DNA of 64,000 nt from Sphingomonas sp. UNC305MFCol5.2 (GCF_000712135.1 NZ_JOOE01000001.1:806001-870000), one strand, 5' to 3'; counted from the stretch's first letter, positions 24,421 to 33,387 are shown. Program-made: numbers and translations. The notes: generated from the sequence alone by a model not told the origin.

Positions 24421-25419
24421 ATGGCACAGCCCGCGCGCCCTTCCCGTCCCCGGGTGACCGTCACCCGCGCATTGCCGCAGGCAATCGAGGCGCGCATGGC
24501 CGAATTGTTCGAGGCCGTGCTCAATGCCGACGATCGTCCGATGGACCGTGCCACGCTGGGCGCGGCAATGGCCGATGCCGATGTCTTCGTACCAACGGTG
24601 ACCGACCGGATCGATGCGGAGCTGATCGCCGCCGCCCCCGATCGTCTCCGCCTGATCGCCAATTACGGCGCCGGCTTCGGCCATATCGACCTGAAGGCAG
24701 CGCGCGAGCGCGGCATCACCGTGACCAACACGCCCGGCGTGCTGACCGAGGATACCGCAGACATGGCGATGGCGCTGATCCTCGCCGCGCCGCGCCGGCT
24801 GATCGAGGGCGACAAGCTCGTCCGATCGGGCGAATGGACCGGCTGGCGCCCGACCGGCATGCGTGGTCACCGCATCGGCGGCAAGAAGCTCGGCATCCTC
24901 GGTATGGGCCGTATCGGGCAGGCGGTGGCGCAGCGTGCCCGCGCCTTCGGGCTGACGATCCATTATCACAACCGCCACCGCATCCCCGAGGTCGCCGAGG
25001 CCCAGCTCGGCGCGACGTGGCACGCCGATCTCGATGCGATGCTGCGAACAGTCGACATCCTCACCATCCACGCGCCACACACCGAGAACACCGGCGGGCT
25101 GATCGACGCGCGGCGGCTCGACCTGCTCGGGCCGCAGGGGTGGCTAATCAACACCGCGCGGGGCGAGATCGTCGATCCCGAAGCATTGGTGGTAGCGCTG
25201 ACCCAGGGCCGCATCGCCGGCGCAGGGCTCGACGTCTATGTGAACGAACCCGCCGTCGATCCGCGGCTCATCGCGCTCGACAATGTCGTGCTGCTCCCCC
25301 ATCTCGGCTCCGCGACTTTCGAGGGCCGTGAGGCGATGGGGCTCAAGGTCATCGCCAATATCCGATCCTGGGTCGACGGGCACCGTCCGCCCGATCAGGT
25401 GCTCGACGGTTGGCTCTAG
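24421..25419 (+). CDS. D-2-hydroxyacid dehydrogenase (glyoxylate/hydroxypyruvate reductase type)
   Basis: 332 residues. NAD(P)-binding motif KKLGILGMGRIGQAVAQRARAFG, the conserved region LDAMLRTVDILTIHAPHTENTGGLIDARRL, the active-site Arg in WLINTARGEIVD, the Glu in DVYVNEP and the His in LLPHLGSAT. NADPH/NADH-dependent reduction of glyoxylate or hydroxypyruvate, or oxidation of a D-2-hydroxyacid. NYGAGFGHID is the substrate-binding loop. After GMGRIG, the HYHNRHR tail (basic in place of an acidic residue) suggests NADPH use. With malate synthase G it may share the glyoxylate pool. Confidence 0.88.
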   Translation: MAQPARPSRPRVTVTRALPQAIEARMAELFEAVLNADDRPMDRATLGAAMADADVFVPTVTDRIDAELIAAAPDRLRLIANYGAGFGHIDLKAARERGITVTNTPGVLTEDTADMAMALILAAPRRLIEGDKLVRSGEWTGWRPTGMRGHRIGGKKLGILGMGRIGQAVAQRARAFGLTIHYHNRHRIPEVAEAQLGATWHADLDAMLRTVDILTIHAPHTENTGGLIDARRLDLLGPQGWLINTARGEIVDPEALVVALTQGRIAGAGLDVYVNEPAVDPRLIALDNVVLLPHLGSATFEGREAMGLKVIANIRSWVDGHRPPDQVLDGWL

Positions 25420-25480
25420 ACTAGCGTTCTGCGGAACCCATTGCTTCCGAACCGGTTTTCCGCCGCAAAGGAGAACCGCG

Positions 25481-25912
25481 ATGAAGAAATACAGCTATGC
25501 GTGGCTTACATTGGGTTTCTTCCTCGTGTCGTTCGCACTGCACTGGTGGTTTGGCTGGAGCAGCTATGTCGACGAAGCCCGCCAGCACGGGCAGGCCGTC
25601 GAAACTTCGGGCTATCTCCATGAAATGCTCCGCGACACCTTCGAGAACTGGCAGTCCGAGTTCCTGCAGTTGCTCTGGCAGGTCGTGGGCCTGGCCTATT
25701 TCCTCTATGTCGGATCGCCCTCGTCGAAGGAGAATGACGACCGAATGGAAGCGAAGATCGACTCGCTGCTCCGCCTCCAGGCCGGCGTGGACCGCGGCCA
25801 GGAGATCATCGACGAACTCGACGATCGCTATCTGCGCACCCATGGCCACGCCAAGCCGCACGGGCACGGCGCGGATCCGGTGGTGGACAGCGGGAAGGAA
25901 GACGCTGCCTGA
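25481..25912 (+). CDS. DUF6766-like small membrane protein
   Basis: 143 residues from ATG 25481, with AAAGGAGAA upstream. Two hydrophobic segments: YSYAWLTLGFFLVSFALHWW at the N terminus and LQLLWQVVGLAYFLYVG in the middle, separated by a polar loop with GQAVETSGYLHEMLRDTFENWQSEF. The FENWQSEFLQ plus second helix pattern matches proteins annotated DUF6766. The C-terminal half is a charged, probably helical tail, then His/Gly-rich (THGHAKPHGHGADP). Function unknown. Confidence 0.7.
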   Translation: MKKYSYAWLTLGFFLVSFALHWWFGWSSYVDEARQHGQAVETSGYLHEMLRDTFENWQSEFLQLLWQVVGLAYFLYVGSPSSKENDDRMEAKIDSLLRLQAGVDRGQEIIDELDDRYLRTHGHAKPHGHGADPVVDSGKEDAA

Positions 25913-25919
25913 GCCACCG

Positions 25920-26615
25920 TCAGAGGCCGCGCAGCCACTCCCTGATCATCGCCTTGCCAGCGGCCACCGCCGCGCGGCCATGGACGTCATGCTCGCCGCG
26001 CAGGCGCTCGGGCGACGTGCCGGCCTCGGCGATAAAGGCCGGGCCATTTTCGATCCACGCCTCGAAGCGCGGATCCTCGCCCATCTCGGCATGGAATTGG
26101 AGCGCGAGCAGTTCCGGACCGCGGCGGAAGGCCTGATGCGCATAAGACGGCGTCGAGGCGAGAAGCTCGACGCCATCCGGCAGATCAAACGTGTCGCCGT
26201 GCCAATGCAGCATCGACACCCCGGCGACGTGGCGGAGCGGCGAATCCGCGCCCGGATCGCTGAGCGTCACCGGCGCGAAGCCGATCTCCTTCACCGGACC
26301 CGGCCGCACTTCCGCACCCATCGCTGCCGCGATCATCTGCGCGCCCAGGCAGACCCCCAAGGTCGGCAGCCCGCGCGCGATTCGCTCGGCAAGCCGCTCG
26401 AGTTCATGCGCGATCCAGGGATGCGCCTCGCGCTCATAGACACCCATCGGCCCGCCCATCATCAGCAACAGGTCGGGAGCATCGAAATCGAGGCTGGAGA
26501 AGCCCGGATCGGTGACGTCGACGCGATCGAGGACATAGCCCGCCGCCTCGATCGGCTCGCGGAATCCTGCAATGCCCTCGTAAGGGGTGTGGCGGATGAT
26601 CAGACCGGTCTTCAT
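25920..26615 (-). CDS. Class I glutamine amidotransferase-like protein
   Basis: 231 residues with the GATase-1 fold: nucleophilic Cys in LPTLGVCLGAQMIAAAMGAE, catalytic His in LLALQFHAEMGEDPRFEAW, and MLHWHGDTFDLPDGVELLAST. It resembles stand-alone GMP-synthase-like amidotransferases that hydrolyse gamma-glutamyl bonds or supply ammonia. No synthetase domain is attached or nearby. The ATG at 26613-26615 begins MKTGLIIRHTPYEG. It converges with the DUF6766 gene, with seven bases between the stops. Confidence 0.88.
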   Translation of the reverse strand: MKTGLIIRHTPYEGIAGFREPIEAAGYVLDRVDVTDPGFSSLDFDAPDLLLMMGGPMGVYEREAHPWIAHELERLAERIARGLPTLGVCLGAQMIAAAMGAEVRPGPVKEIGFAPVTLSDPGADSPLRHVAGVSMLHWHGDTFDLPDGVELLASTPSYAHQAFRRGPELLALQFHAEMGEDPRFEAWIENGPAFIAEAGTSPERLRGEHDVHGRAAVAAGKAMIREWLRGL

Positions 26616-26724
26616 GGCGCCAGCCTAAACGGGCCGACGCTGGCCGCGACCCCAGCTTTTCTTGGCTGTGCGCAAGCCGGCCCATGCCGGACCGACCTGC
26701 TCGCCACCACGTCCGAAGACCAGA

Positions 26725-28128
26725 TCAATCCCCGGTCAGGATCCGGTCGACGAGCTGCTTCACCGTCGGCACGAACCCGTTCGAATAGAAGGGATCGCGC
26801 TTGAAGTTGTAGGCGCCGTGGCCCGCGAACATGAGGTTCTCGTCGGTAGGTCCGCCATGCGCGATGTCCTGCAGCGTCTTCTGGATGCAGAAGCTGCGCG
26901 GATCGGCCAACCGTCCGGTCGAATTGGTCTCGGTATCCGCCCAGGACGAGAACTGGCACTGGCTGAGGCAACCCATGCAATCGGCCTGGTCCTTGCGGAT
27001 CACGCCCTTCTCTTCCTCGCTGACGAAGACGAGCGTGTTGTCCGGGGTCTTGAGCGCCGAGGTGAAGCCGAGCCCGAACCATTCGCGCGCGCGCAGCAAG
27101 TCGTTGCGCGTCACCCAGAAATTCTTGCCCTTCACGCCCACGTCGAGCTGGAAGGTGTGATCCCCGGCATGCTCGGTCGAATAGGCGATCTGGCGCTCGC
27201 TGCGCGCTTCGAGGCTGCGCAGGAACGGATTGCGCACCGCGCTCGAATAGAAACCGGTCGGCGAGAAGCGGTGGAGCAGGATGTCGCCCTCCTCCAGCTT
27301 CATCAGCTCGTTCTTCCAGCCCTCGGGGATCGGGCTTTCCTGGGTGAGGAGCGGCCGCGTGCCGAACTGGAATGCGATCTTGCCGAGCTCGGGATTGTCG
27401 ATCCAGTCGTTCCAGTCGCGCAGATACCAGACGCCGCCGGCCATCACGATCGGCACGTCGTCCGAGATGCCGCCCTCGCGCATCGTCGCGCGCAGGTCAC
27501 GGACGCGCGGATAGGGATCCTGCGGCACCAGGGGATCTTCGGCATTGGACAGGCCGTTATGCCCGCCCGCGAGCCACGGATCCTCATAGACCACTGCCGC
27601 CAGCCATTCCGAGGCCTTCGAATAGGCCCGCTTCCACAGCGCGCGAAAGGCGCGGCCCGAGCTGACGATCGGCAGATAGGAGACGTTGTACGAAGCCGCG
27701 ATCTCACTGAGCTTGTACGGCATGCCCGCACCGCAGGTAACGCCCGCGACCATCCCCTTGGTCCGTTCGAGCACCCCGTGGAGCACGCGCTGCGCGCCGC
27801 CCATCTCCCACAGCACGTTGATGTTCACCGCGCCCTTGCCGCCGGCGATCTCGAACGCCCGCTTGACCTGCTCCACTGCGCCTTCGATCGCGTACTGGAC
27901 CAGTTCCTCGTGGCGCTCGCGCCGGGTCAGCGCGCGGTAGACCTGCGGGATGATCTTCCCCTCGGCATCGTAGCTGTCGGCATTGACCGCACTGACCGTG
28001 CCGATGCCGCCGGCCGCCGCCCAGGCGCCTGCGCTCGCATGGTTCGTGGCCGCGACACCCTTGCCCCCTTCGACCAACGGCCACACTTCCCGGCCGTTAT
28101 AGCTGATAGGCGTCAGACCCTTGAACAA
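26725..28128 (-). CDS. Nitronate monooxygenase / 2-nitropropane dioxygenase-like flavoprotein
   Basis: 467 residues, a TIM-barrel FMN enzyme of the nitronate monooxygenase family: VEGGKGVAATNHASAGAWAA, NINVLWEMGGAQRV, GVTCGAGMPYKLSEIA, YLPIVSSGRAFRALW and the phosphate-binding VPIVMAGGVWYLRDW. The family oxidises alkyl nitronates or acts as an enoyl-reductase relative. The C-terminal extension has a Cys cluster (KDQADCMGCLSQCQF), which could hold a metal or cluster. The start is a TTG at 28126-28128 with CCGGAGG five bases before it; the beginning FKGLTPISYNGREVWPL fits homologues. Confidence 0.82.
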   Translation of the reverse strand: MFKGLTPISYNGREVWPLVEGGKGVAATNHASAGAWAAAGGIGTVSAVNADSYDAEGKIIPQVYRALTRRERHEELVQYAIEGAVEQVKRAFEIAGGKGAVNINVLWEMGGAQRVLHGVLERTKGMVAGVTCGAGMPYKLSEIAASYNVSYLPIVSSGRAFRALWKRAYSKASEWLAAVVYEDPWLAGGHNGLSNAEDPLVPQDPYPRVRDLRATMREGGISDDVPIVMAGGVWYLRDWNDWIDNPELGKIAFQFGTRPLLTQESPIPEGWKNELMKLEEGDILLHRFSPTGFYSSAVRNPFLRSLEARSERQIAYSTEHAGDHTFQLDVGVKGKNFWVTRNDLLRAREWFGLGFTSALKTPDNTLVFVSEEEKGVIRKDQADCMGCLSQCQFSSWADTETNSTGRLADPRSFCIQKTLQDIAHGGPTDENLMFAGHGAYNFKRDPFYSNGFVPTVKQLVDRILTGD

Positions 28129-28150
28129 ATGTGCCTCCGGTTAAAACTCC

Positions 28151-28166
28151 GGCGCTTGCTAGCGCC
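28151..28166 (-). terminator. Hairpin after the glycosyltransferase gene
   Basis: GGCGCT-tgct-AGCGCC lies between two reversed genes. On the reverse strand it is followed by GGAGTTTTAAC, with only a short T run, so it is a weak terminator or attenuator at best. The ribosome site of the next gene is within the following bases. Confidence 0.4.
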
Positions 28167-28194
28167 AACCACCCCAACAAGCGAGCCGCAATCG

Positions 28195-29328
28195 TTATTG
28201 CAGCGCGTCAGGGCGTCCCATTGCCGCACCATAGAGCCGCGCATAGGACGCGATCATTGCGGCTTCATCGAACAACGCACGGGCGCGCGCACGGTTCTGC
28301 TCACCGATATAATGCATCGATTCCGGGTTTCTGGCCAGCGTGTCGATCCGGTCGCGCAGATCGACTTCATGGTGCCGGGGGGCCAAAAACGGCACGTTTT
28401 CGGGCGATACCATCACCGGAATGTCGCCCACCCGGGTCGATACCACCGGCAACCCCGCCGCCATCGCCTCGATCACCGAAATCGGCGCCTGCTCGCTCTT
28501 CGAAGACATCGCGAAGATATCGAACAGCCCCATGTAGCGATGCGGTTCGGGCAGGAAACCGGGCAGGATCACCTGATCCTCGATCGCCATCGCCTCGGCG
28601 GCGTCGAGGATGTTCTGCCGCTCGGGGCCTTCGCCGAGGATCACCAGCTTGAACCGCGCGTTCACCCCCGCGACGGCGCGCACCAGCAGCGGCAGATCCT
28701 TTACCGGGCGCAGGCCCGCGACGCAGCCGATGAACACTTCGCCTTCGCGCCTGTTCTGGAGCTGCGGGATCAATTTCGCATCGGGCTTGTCCGCGTAGCG
28801 CATCGTCGCCACGCCATTGGCGATGCGGTGGACGCGATCCGGCGGCTGGTGCCAATGCTTGAGCGCCACCTTCTCCAGCACCTGGCTAGGCACCACCAGC
28901 GCATTGGCCGCCGGAAGCGCGATGCGGCGATACATGTTGCGCACCGGATTGAGCCGCTCGGCCTCGTCCTGGTTGAACCCGTCTTCGTGGTGGACGATCG
29001 GGGGCAATCCCTTGCCGAACACCCGCGCCGCCATCACGCCGTCGATCGCGCCCCAATTATAGGTCAACACCAGATCGAAGCGCCGCAGGAACCGCGCGAT
29101 CTCCTCATAGCGCTTGACCGAGGGGCGGCCCGAGAGCGGCGGCGGGTTCTGCGCGATCTCGTATTTGATCCCCTTGGCGATCGCATCGCGCGCGCCGAGC
29201 TGATCGGGCATCGCCGAGACGATCGTGTGCCGTGCTTTGTCGCCGAACGCGTTCATCAGGCGTACGGCGCGCGATTCCTTGCCGCCGAGATTGAAGGTCG
29301 AATGGAGGTGGAGGATGTGGATGGGCAT
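28195..29328 (-). CDS. Glycosyltransferase, GT4 family
   Basis: 377 residues with two Rossmann halves: the acceptor half starts HILHLHSTFNLGGKESRAVRLMN, and the donor half contains VFIGCVAGLRPVKDLPLLVRAV, LVILGEGPERQNILDAAEAM, VILPGFLPEPHRYMGLFDIF and the EX7E-type motif SSKSEQAPISVIEAMAAGLPVVST. Retaining transfer of a sugar from a nucleotide sugar to a glycan or lipid. No polysaccharide cluster is nearby, so the acceptor is unknown. A pair of REP hairpins separates it from the hydrolase upstream. Confidence 0.85.
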   Translation of the reverse strand: MPIHILHLHSTFNLGGKESRAVRLMNAFGDKARHTIVSAMPDQLGARDAIAKGIKYEIAQNPPPLSGRPSVKRYEEIARFLRRFDLVLTYNWGAIDGVMAARVFGKGLPPIVHHEDGFNQDEAERLNPVRNMYRRIALPAANALVVPSQVLEKVALKHWHQPPDRVHRIANGVATMRYADKPDAKLIPQLQNRREGEVFIGCVAGLRPVKDLPLLVRAVAGVNARFKLVILGEGPERQNILDAAEAMAIEDQVILPGFLPEPHRYMGLFDIFAMSSKSEQAPISVIEAMAAGLPVVSTRVGDIPVMVSPENVPFLAPRHHEVDLRDRIDTLARNPESMHYIGEQNRARARALFDEAAMIASYARLYGAAMGRPDALQ

Positions 29329-29369
29329 GTCGGGGGCTGGCCTTAACGCTCCAGGCCGCGTCCGTCACG

Positions 29370-29486
29370 CTCCCTCTCCCGCTTGCGGGAGAGGGCCGGG
29401 GTGAGGGTTCAGCGCAATACGCTGTCGATCAGCGCCTTCACCCCACTCACCCTCCCCTAGCCCCTCCCGCAGGCGGGAGGGGGATT
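29370..29486. repeat. Inverted pair of REP-like hairpins flanking a short coding-like remnant
   Basis: Left: CCCTCTCCCGCTTGCGGGAG(AGGG) followed by CCGGGGTGAGGGT (29370-29408). Right, on the reverse strand: CCCTCCCGCCTGCGGGAGGG followed by GCTAGGGGAGGGTG (29448-29486). The ~39 bases between them read on the reverse strand as VKALIDSVLR then stop, resembling the end of a lost gene. The right arm runs directly into the stop of the hydrolase gene. Confidence 0.75.
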
Positions 29487-30349
29487 CACGCCTTCGCCAG
29501 CAGCCGCCCGATCGCCGTCACCACTTCGGGCTCGTCGAGCGTCGGGGCGTGGCCCACGCCGGCGACCGTCACCAGCTTTGCGCCCGGCACCCGCGCGACC
29601 ATCTTCGCCGCGGTTTCGGCGCTGAGGATGTCGGAGCGCTCGCCGCGCACGATCAGCACCGGCTTGCCCTTCAGCGCGTCGATCGTGGGCCACATATCCG
29701 GACCCGCCTCGTTGCCCGGCACGCGGAAAGGCTCGGCGATCTTCATGTCGTAATCGAGCACGATCCGCCCCGAGCTGTTCACTCGGTACAGCCGCTTCGC
29801 CATGCGCAGCCAGTCCTCGATGCCGTAATCGGGGTACACATCGGCGTTGCTCTCGGCCACCGCCCGCGCGGCGTGCATCCAGGTCGGGTGCCACACCGCC
29901 TTGCCGACATAAGTGCGGATCCGCGCCAGCCCGCCGGGTTCGAGCTCGGGACCGACGTCGTTGAGCACCACGCCCGCAAGCTTGCCGCCGTCCGTGGCCG
30001 CCAGCAGCATCGTGACGATGCCGCCCAGCGATGTTCCCACCGCGACGAAGCGCGTTATGCCCAGCTCGTCCAGCAGCGCCTCGACATCCTGCAGATAGGT
30101 CAACGGGACATAGGACATCGGATCCTTGGCATAGGCGCTCTCGCCGCGCCCGCGGAACTCGACGAGGATCACGCGCCGCTCGCCCGCAATCCGCTCCGCC
30201 AGCGGTGCATAATCGCGTGCATTGCGGGTCAGCCCGGGGAAACAGAGCACCGGCGGCTTGTCGTCGGCGCCGGGATAGTCGCGATAATGCAGCCTCAGGC
30301 CGTCTTTCGACCACCAATAGCCATCGCTGTAGTTGCGCCGCTCACCCAT
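29486..30349 (-). CDS. Alpha/beta hydrolase
   Basis: 287 residues. Core alpha/beta fold with VLCFPGLTRNARDY (oxyanion strand), nucleophile elbow FVAVGTSLGGIVTML (Ser in GTSLG), the acid near PVLIVRGERSDILS, and catalytic His in VTVAGVGHAPTLDEPE. A carboxylesterase/lipase-like or dehalogenase-like enzyme; the substrate is not predictable. The ATG at 30347-30349 lies only 18 bases from the divergent SelO start, so promoters must overlap within the neighbouring coding sequences or the starts differ. The 3' end abuts a REP repeat. Confidence 0.85.
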   Translation of the reverse strand: MGERRNYSDGYWWSKDGLRLHYRDYPGADDKPPVLCFPGLTRNARDYAPLAERIAGERRVILVEFRGRGESAYAKDPMSYVPLTYLQDVEALLDELGITRFVAVGTSLGGIVTMLLAATDGGKLAGVVLNDVGPELEPGGLARIRTYVGKAVWHPTWMHAARAVAESNADVYPDYGIEDWLRMAKRLYRVNSSGRIVLDYDMKIAEPFRVPGNEAGPDMWPTIDALKGKPVLIVRGERSDILSAETAAKMVARVPGAKLVTVAGVGHAPTLDEPEVVTAIGRLLAKA

Positions 30350-30367
30350 TGCTCCCCATATCGCCGC

Positions 30368-31720
30368 ATGGCCTTCACTCCGCAACAGGCGATCCTCGAA
30401 CTCGGCGACGCCTTCTACGATCCCGTCACCGCCGCCCGCTTCCCCCAGACGATCCTGCGCTTCCGCAACGATCGCGCGGCGGCCGAAGTCGGGCTCGACG
30501 GGCTCAGCGACGAACAATGGATCGCGCATTTCGGCCGGTTCGAGCCGTTGCCGGGCGCACTGCAGCAGCCGCTGGCGCTGCGCTATCACGGCCATCAGTT
30601 CCGCGTGTACAATCCCGAGATCGGCGACGGCCGCGGTTTCCTGTTCGCCCAGATGACCGACGACCGCGGCCGCCTGATGGACCTCGGTACCAAGGGATCG
30701 GGCCAGACGCCGTACAGCCGATTCGGCGACGGCCGCCTGACGCTGAAGGGCGGCGTCCGCGAAATCCTCGCCACGGAGATGCTCGAAGCTCTCGGCGTCG
30801 AGACCTCGCGCACCTTCTCGCTGATCGAGACCGGCGAAGAACTGCATCGCGGCGACGAGCCCTCCCCCACTCGCTCGGCGGTACTGGTCCGGCTCAACCA
30901 CGGCCATATCCGCATCGGCACCTTCCAGCGGCTTGCGCACTCGCAGGACACCGAAAACCTGCTGCGTCTGACCGGCTATGTCCTGCGGCACTATTACGGC
31001 GAAGAGCCCGGCGACGACGCGCCCCAACGCCTCCTCGCGCACGTCGCCGCCCGCACGGCGCGCATGGCGGGGCAATTCATGGCCGCGGGATTCGTCCACG
31101 GCGTGCTCAACAGCGACAACATCAACGTCACCGGCGAAAGCTTCGACTATGGTCCCTGGCGCTTCGCCCCGAGTTGGGCGCCGGGCTTCACCGCGGCCTA
31201 TTTCGACCAAAGCGGTCTCTATGCCTTCGGCCGCCAGCCCGAAGCGATCTATTGGGACGTGATGCAGCTCGCCAGCTCGCTCCGCCTGATCGCCGAGGAA
31301 GAGCCGCTGATCGAAGCCATGGAAGTGTTCCCCGAAACGTTCCAGCGCGAGGTGGCCGGCGCGATGCTCTGGCGGCTCGGCGTGGTGCCGCGCGGACCGG
31401 AACACGACCGCCCGCTAGTCGGTGCCATCGAGGCCGCATTGGTCGCCAGCGAAGCGCCGATCGACCGCTTCTTCTTCGACGGGTTCGGCGGCACGCTCCC
31501 GGAGCGCTACGGCGAACCCTTCGCCGATCTCCGCGCGCAGCTCGCCCATTACGAAGCACGCAAGCCCCGCGACCATGCTTACTGGTCGGATCCCGCTTCC
31601 TGCGCAATGCTGATCGACGAAGTCGAGGCCATCTGGGCCGCGATCGCCCAGCGCGACGACTGGTCGCCGCTCGAAACCAAGGTCGCTGCGATCAGGCGAA
31701 TGGGCGAAGCGCTTGCCTAG
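30368..31720 (+). CDS. selO: Protein adenylyltransferase SelO (YdiU/UPF0061)
   Basis: 450 residues, slightly shorter than the ~480 of E. coli SelO. Pseudokinase that transfers AMP to Ser/Thr/Tyr of target proteins in the redox stress response. Diagnostic regions: YHGHQFRVYNPEIGDGRGFLFAQ, LMDLGTKGSGQTPYSRFGDGRLTLKGGVREILATEMLEALG (Lys and Glu of the nucleotide site), GFVHGVLNSDNINVTGESFDYGPW (catalytic loop and metal-binding Asn/Asp) and FDQSGLYAFGRQP. Bacterial members often lack the C-terminal selenocysteine/Cys motif; this one ends KVAAIRRMGEALA without it. Confidence 0.93.
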   Translation: MAFTPQQAILELGDAFYDPVTAARFPQTILRFRNDRAAAEVGLDGLSDEQWIAHFGRFEPLPGALQQPLALRYHGHQFRVYNPEIGDGRGFLFAQMTDDRGRLMDLGTKGSGQTPYSRFGDGRLTLKGGVREILATEMLEALGVETSRTFSLIETGEELHRGDEPSPTRSAVLVRLNHGHIRIGTFQRLAHSQDTENLLRLTGYVLRHYYGEEPGDDAPQRLLAHVAARTARMAGQFMAAGFVHGVLNSDNINVTGESFDYGPWRFAPSWAPGFTAAYFDQSGLYAFGRQPEAIYWDVMQLASSLRLIAEEEPLIEAMEVFPETFQREVAGAMLWRLGVVPRGPEHDRPLVGAIEAALVASEAPIDRFFFDGFGGTLPERYGEPFADLRAQLAHYEARKPRDHAYWSDPASCAMLIDEVEAIWAAIAQRDDWSPLETKVAAIRRMGEALA

Positions 31721-31777
31721 GGTCGGCAATTTCGGGCAAGAGCATTGCCATTCTTCCGGGGACGCAAGCAGAACATA

Positions 31778-33193
31778 ATGCCGGCAACGGAAATCATCTC
31801 GACCGAGCCGGCAACGGGTGCCGTGCTCTGGCGCCAGAAGATCGGCGACGTCGACGTCGAAGTCGCGCACGCCCGCCGCAGCTGGGCCGAATGGGCCGCG
31901 CGCCCGCTCGCCTACCGAATCGAGGCGCTGCGCCGTTTCGCCAATGTCGTGCGGCAAAAGGCCGATGCCTTCACCGATCTGCTGGCGCGCGAGACCGGCA
32001 AGCCGCTATGGGAGGCACGCACCGAGGTCGAGACAGTGATTGGCAAGGTCGATATCTCGGTCTCCGCTTATTCGGAGCGCACCGGCCAGCGCCGGATCGA
32101 GGCGCCGATGAACACGCGGCTGGCGCTGCGCCACAAGCCGCACGGCGTGCTCGCGGTGCTCGGACCCTATAATTTCCCCGCGCACCTACCCAACGGCCAC
32201 ATCGTCCCGGCATTGCTCGCGGGCAATGCGGTGGTGTTCAAGCCTTCCGAGAAGACCCCTGCGAGCGGCGCGTTCCTCGTCGATTGCTTTCATGCCGCCG
32301 GCATCCCGGAAGGCTGTATCCGCCTGCTGATCGGCGGACCCGACGAAGGCAAGGCACTCGCTGCGCATCCCGATATCGATGGGCTCCTGTTCACCGGCTC
32401 GGCCAATACCGGCATCGCGCTCAATCGCCAGTTCGCGACGCGGCCCGAGAAGATCCTCGCGCTCGAGATGGGCGGCAACAATCCCATCGTCGTGTGGGAC
32501 ACCCCCGATCTCTATTCGGCCGCGGTGCTCGTCATCCAGTCGGCCTTCACCACCGCCGGCCAACGCTGCACCGCCGCGCGCCGGCTGATCGTCGACCAGA
32601 ATCTGTTCGATCCCCTGATGGTCGAGATCAACAAGCTGATCGGCCGGCTGATCATCGGCGAGCCGCACGACGATCCGGCTCCGTTCATGGGCCCGGTGAT
32701 CGACAACGACGCCGCCGACATGCTGACCGAAAGCTTCCTGGCGCTCTCGACGATGGGCGGGCGCCCGCTCAAGCACATGGAACGCCCGATCGAGGGACGG
32801 CCGTTCATCACGCCCGGCCTGATCGACATGACCCAGGCCAACGACAAGCCCGATGTCGAGCTGTTCGGCCCAGTCCTCCAGATCTACCGCAAGGCGACCT
32901 TCGAGGAAGCGATCGCCGAGGCCAACGAGACGCGCTACGGCCTGTCGGCATCGCTGGTCAGCCAGAATCCCCGGCTCTACGACCAGTTCTGGGCAAATAT
33001 CCGCGCCGGCATCGTCAACTGGAACCGCCCGACCAACGGCGCGTCCTCATCGGCGCCGTTCGGGGGAGTCGGCTGGTCGGGCAACCATCGTCCCAGCGCC
33101 TATTACGCCGCTGACTATTGCGCTTATCCGGTGGTTTCGTCGGAATCCGAACAGGCGCGCGCCGCCATCGGGCTGGGGCTGCGCGACGCCTGA
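31778..33193 (+). CDS. astD: Succinylglutamate-semialdehyde dehydrogenase-like (AstD) aldehyde dehydrogenase
   Basis: 471 residues. The ALDH fold is complete: VLAVLGPYNFPAHLPNGHIVPALLAGN, general base Glu in ILALEMGGNNPIVVWD, catalytic Cys in QSAFTTAGQRCTAARRLIV, and ELFGPVLQIYRKATFEEAIAEAN. The NYPAHLPNGHIVPALLAGN and EMGGNNP forms match AstD of the arginine succinyltransferase pathway. No other ast genes are nearby, so it may act on another semialdehyde. ATG 31778 was preferred over an upstream in-frame start at 31745. The 3' end overlaps the reversed small membrane protein gene by 70 bases. Confidence 0.88.
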   Translation: MPATEIISTEPATGAVLWRQKIGDVDVEVAHARRSWAEWAARPLAYRIEALRRFANVVRQKADAFTDLLARETGKPLWEARTEVETVIGKVDISVSAYSERTGQRRIEAPMNTRLALRHKPHGVLAVLGPYNFPAHLPNGHIVPALLAGNAVVFKPSEKTPASGAFLVDCFHAAGIPEGCIRLLIGGPDEGKALAAHPDIDGLLFTGSANTGIALNRQFATRPEKILALEMGGNNPIVVWDTPDLYSAAVLVIQSAFTTAGQRCTAARRLIVDQNLFDPLMVEINKLIGRLIIGEPHDDPAPFMGPVIDNDAADMLTESFLALSTMGGRPLKHMERPIEGRPFITPGLIDMTQANDKPDVELFGPVLQIYRKATFEEAIAEANETRYGLSASLVSQNPRLYDQFWANIRAGIVNWNRPTNGASSSAPFGGVGWSGNHRPSAYYAADYCAYPVVSSESEQARAAIGLGLRDA

Positions 33194-33387
33194 GCGAACC
33201 GTCGCAGCCATGGGCCCGCGTGGACGACGCTCATCAGCAGATACATCGGCACCATCCCGCCAAAGGGCGACGCCGCCGCACAGAGCATGTCCGCCGCGCC
33301 GCCGCCCTGCGCTGTGAGCAACGCCATCAATGCAAAGCCCGGCGCCGCCGCCAGCGCGAGCGCGTCGGCCGCCCGGCTCGCGATCAT
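33124..33387 (-). CDS. Small membrane protein coupled to DUF899
   Basis: 87 residues from ATG 33385-33387, overlapping the DUF899 stop (ATGA). Three hydrophobic stretches: ADALALAAAPGFALMALLTA, ADMLCAAASPFGGMVPMYLLMSVVH and GPWLRRFA. The C-terminal ~23 residues overlap astD on the opposite strand. Coupling to the ArsR-SRPBCC-DUF899 operon supports the gene. Function unknown; probably an inner-membrane protein. Confidence 0.6.
   Translation of the reverse strand: MIASRAADALALAAAPGFALMALLTAQGGGAADMLCAAASPFGGMVPMYLLMSVVHAGPWLRRFAQASRSPSPMAARACSDSDETTG

Noticed and set aside
23851..25080. Long reverse frame apparently fusing another protein upstream of the SH3 gene
   Set aside because: The signal peptide at 24327 gives a natural start, and the upstream part overlaps the forward hydroxyacid dehydrogenase.
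26662..29346. 894-codon forward open frame opposite the nitronate monooxygenase and glycosyltransferase genes
   Set aside because: A shadow caused by high GC content: it spans two real genes on the other strand, no domain is recognisable and the composition is Arg/His/Asp-rich as in reverse-frame translations.
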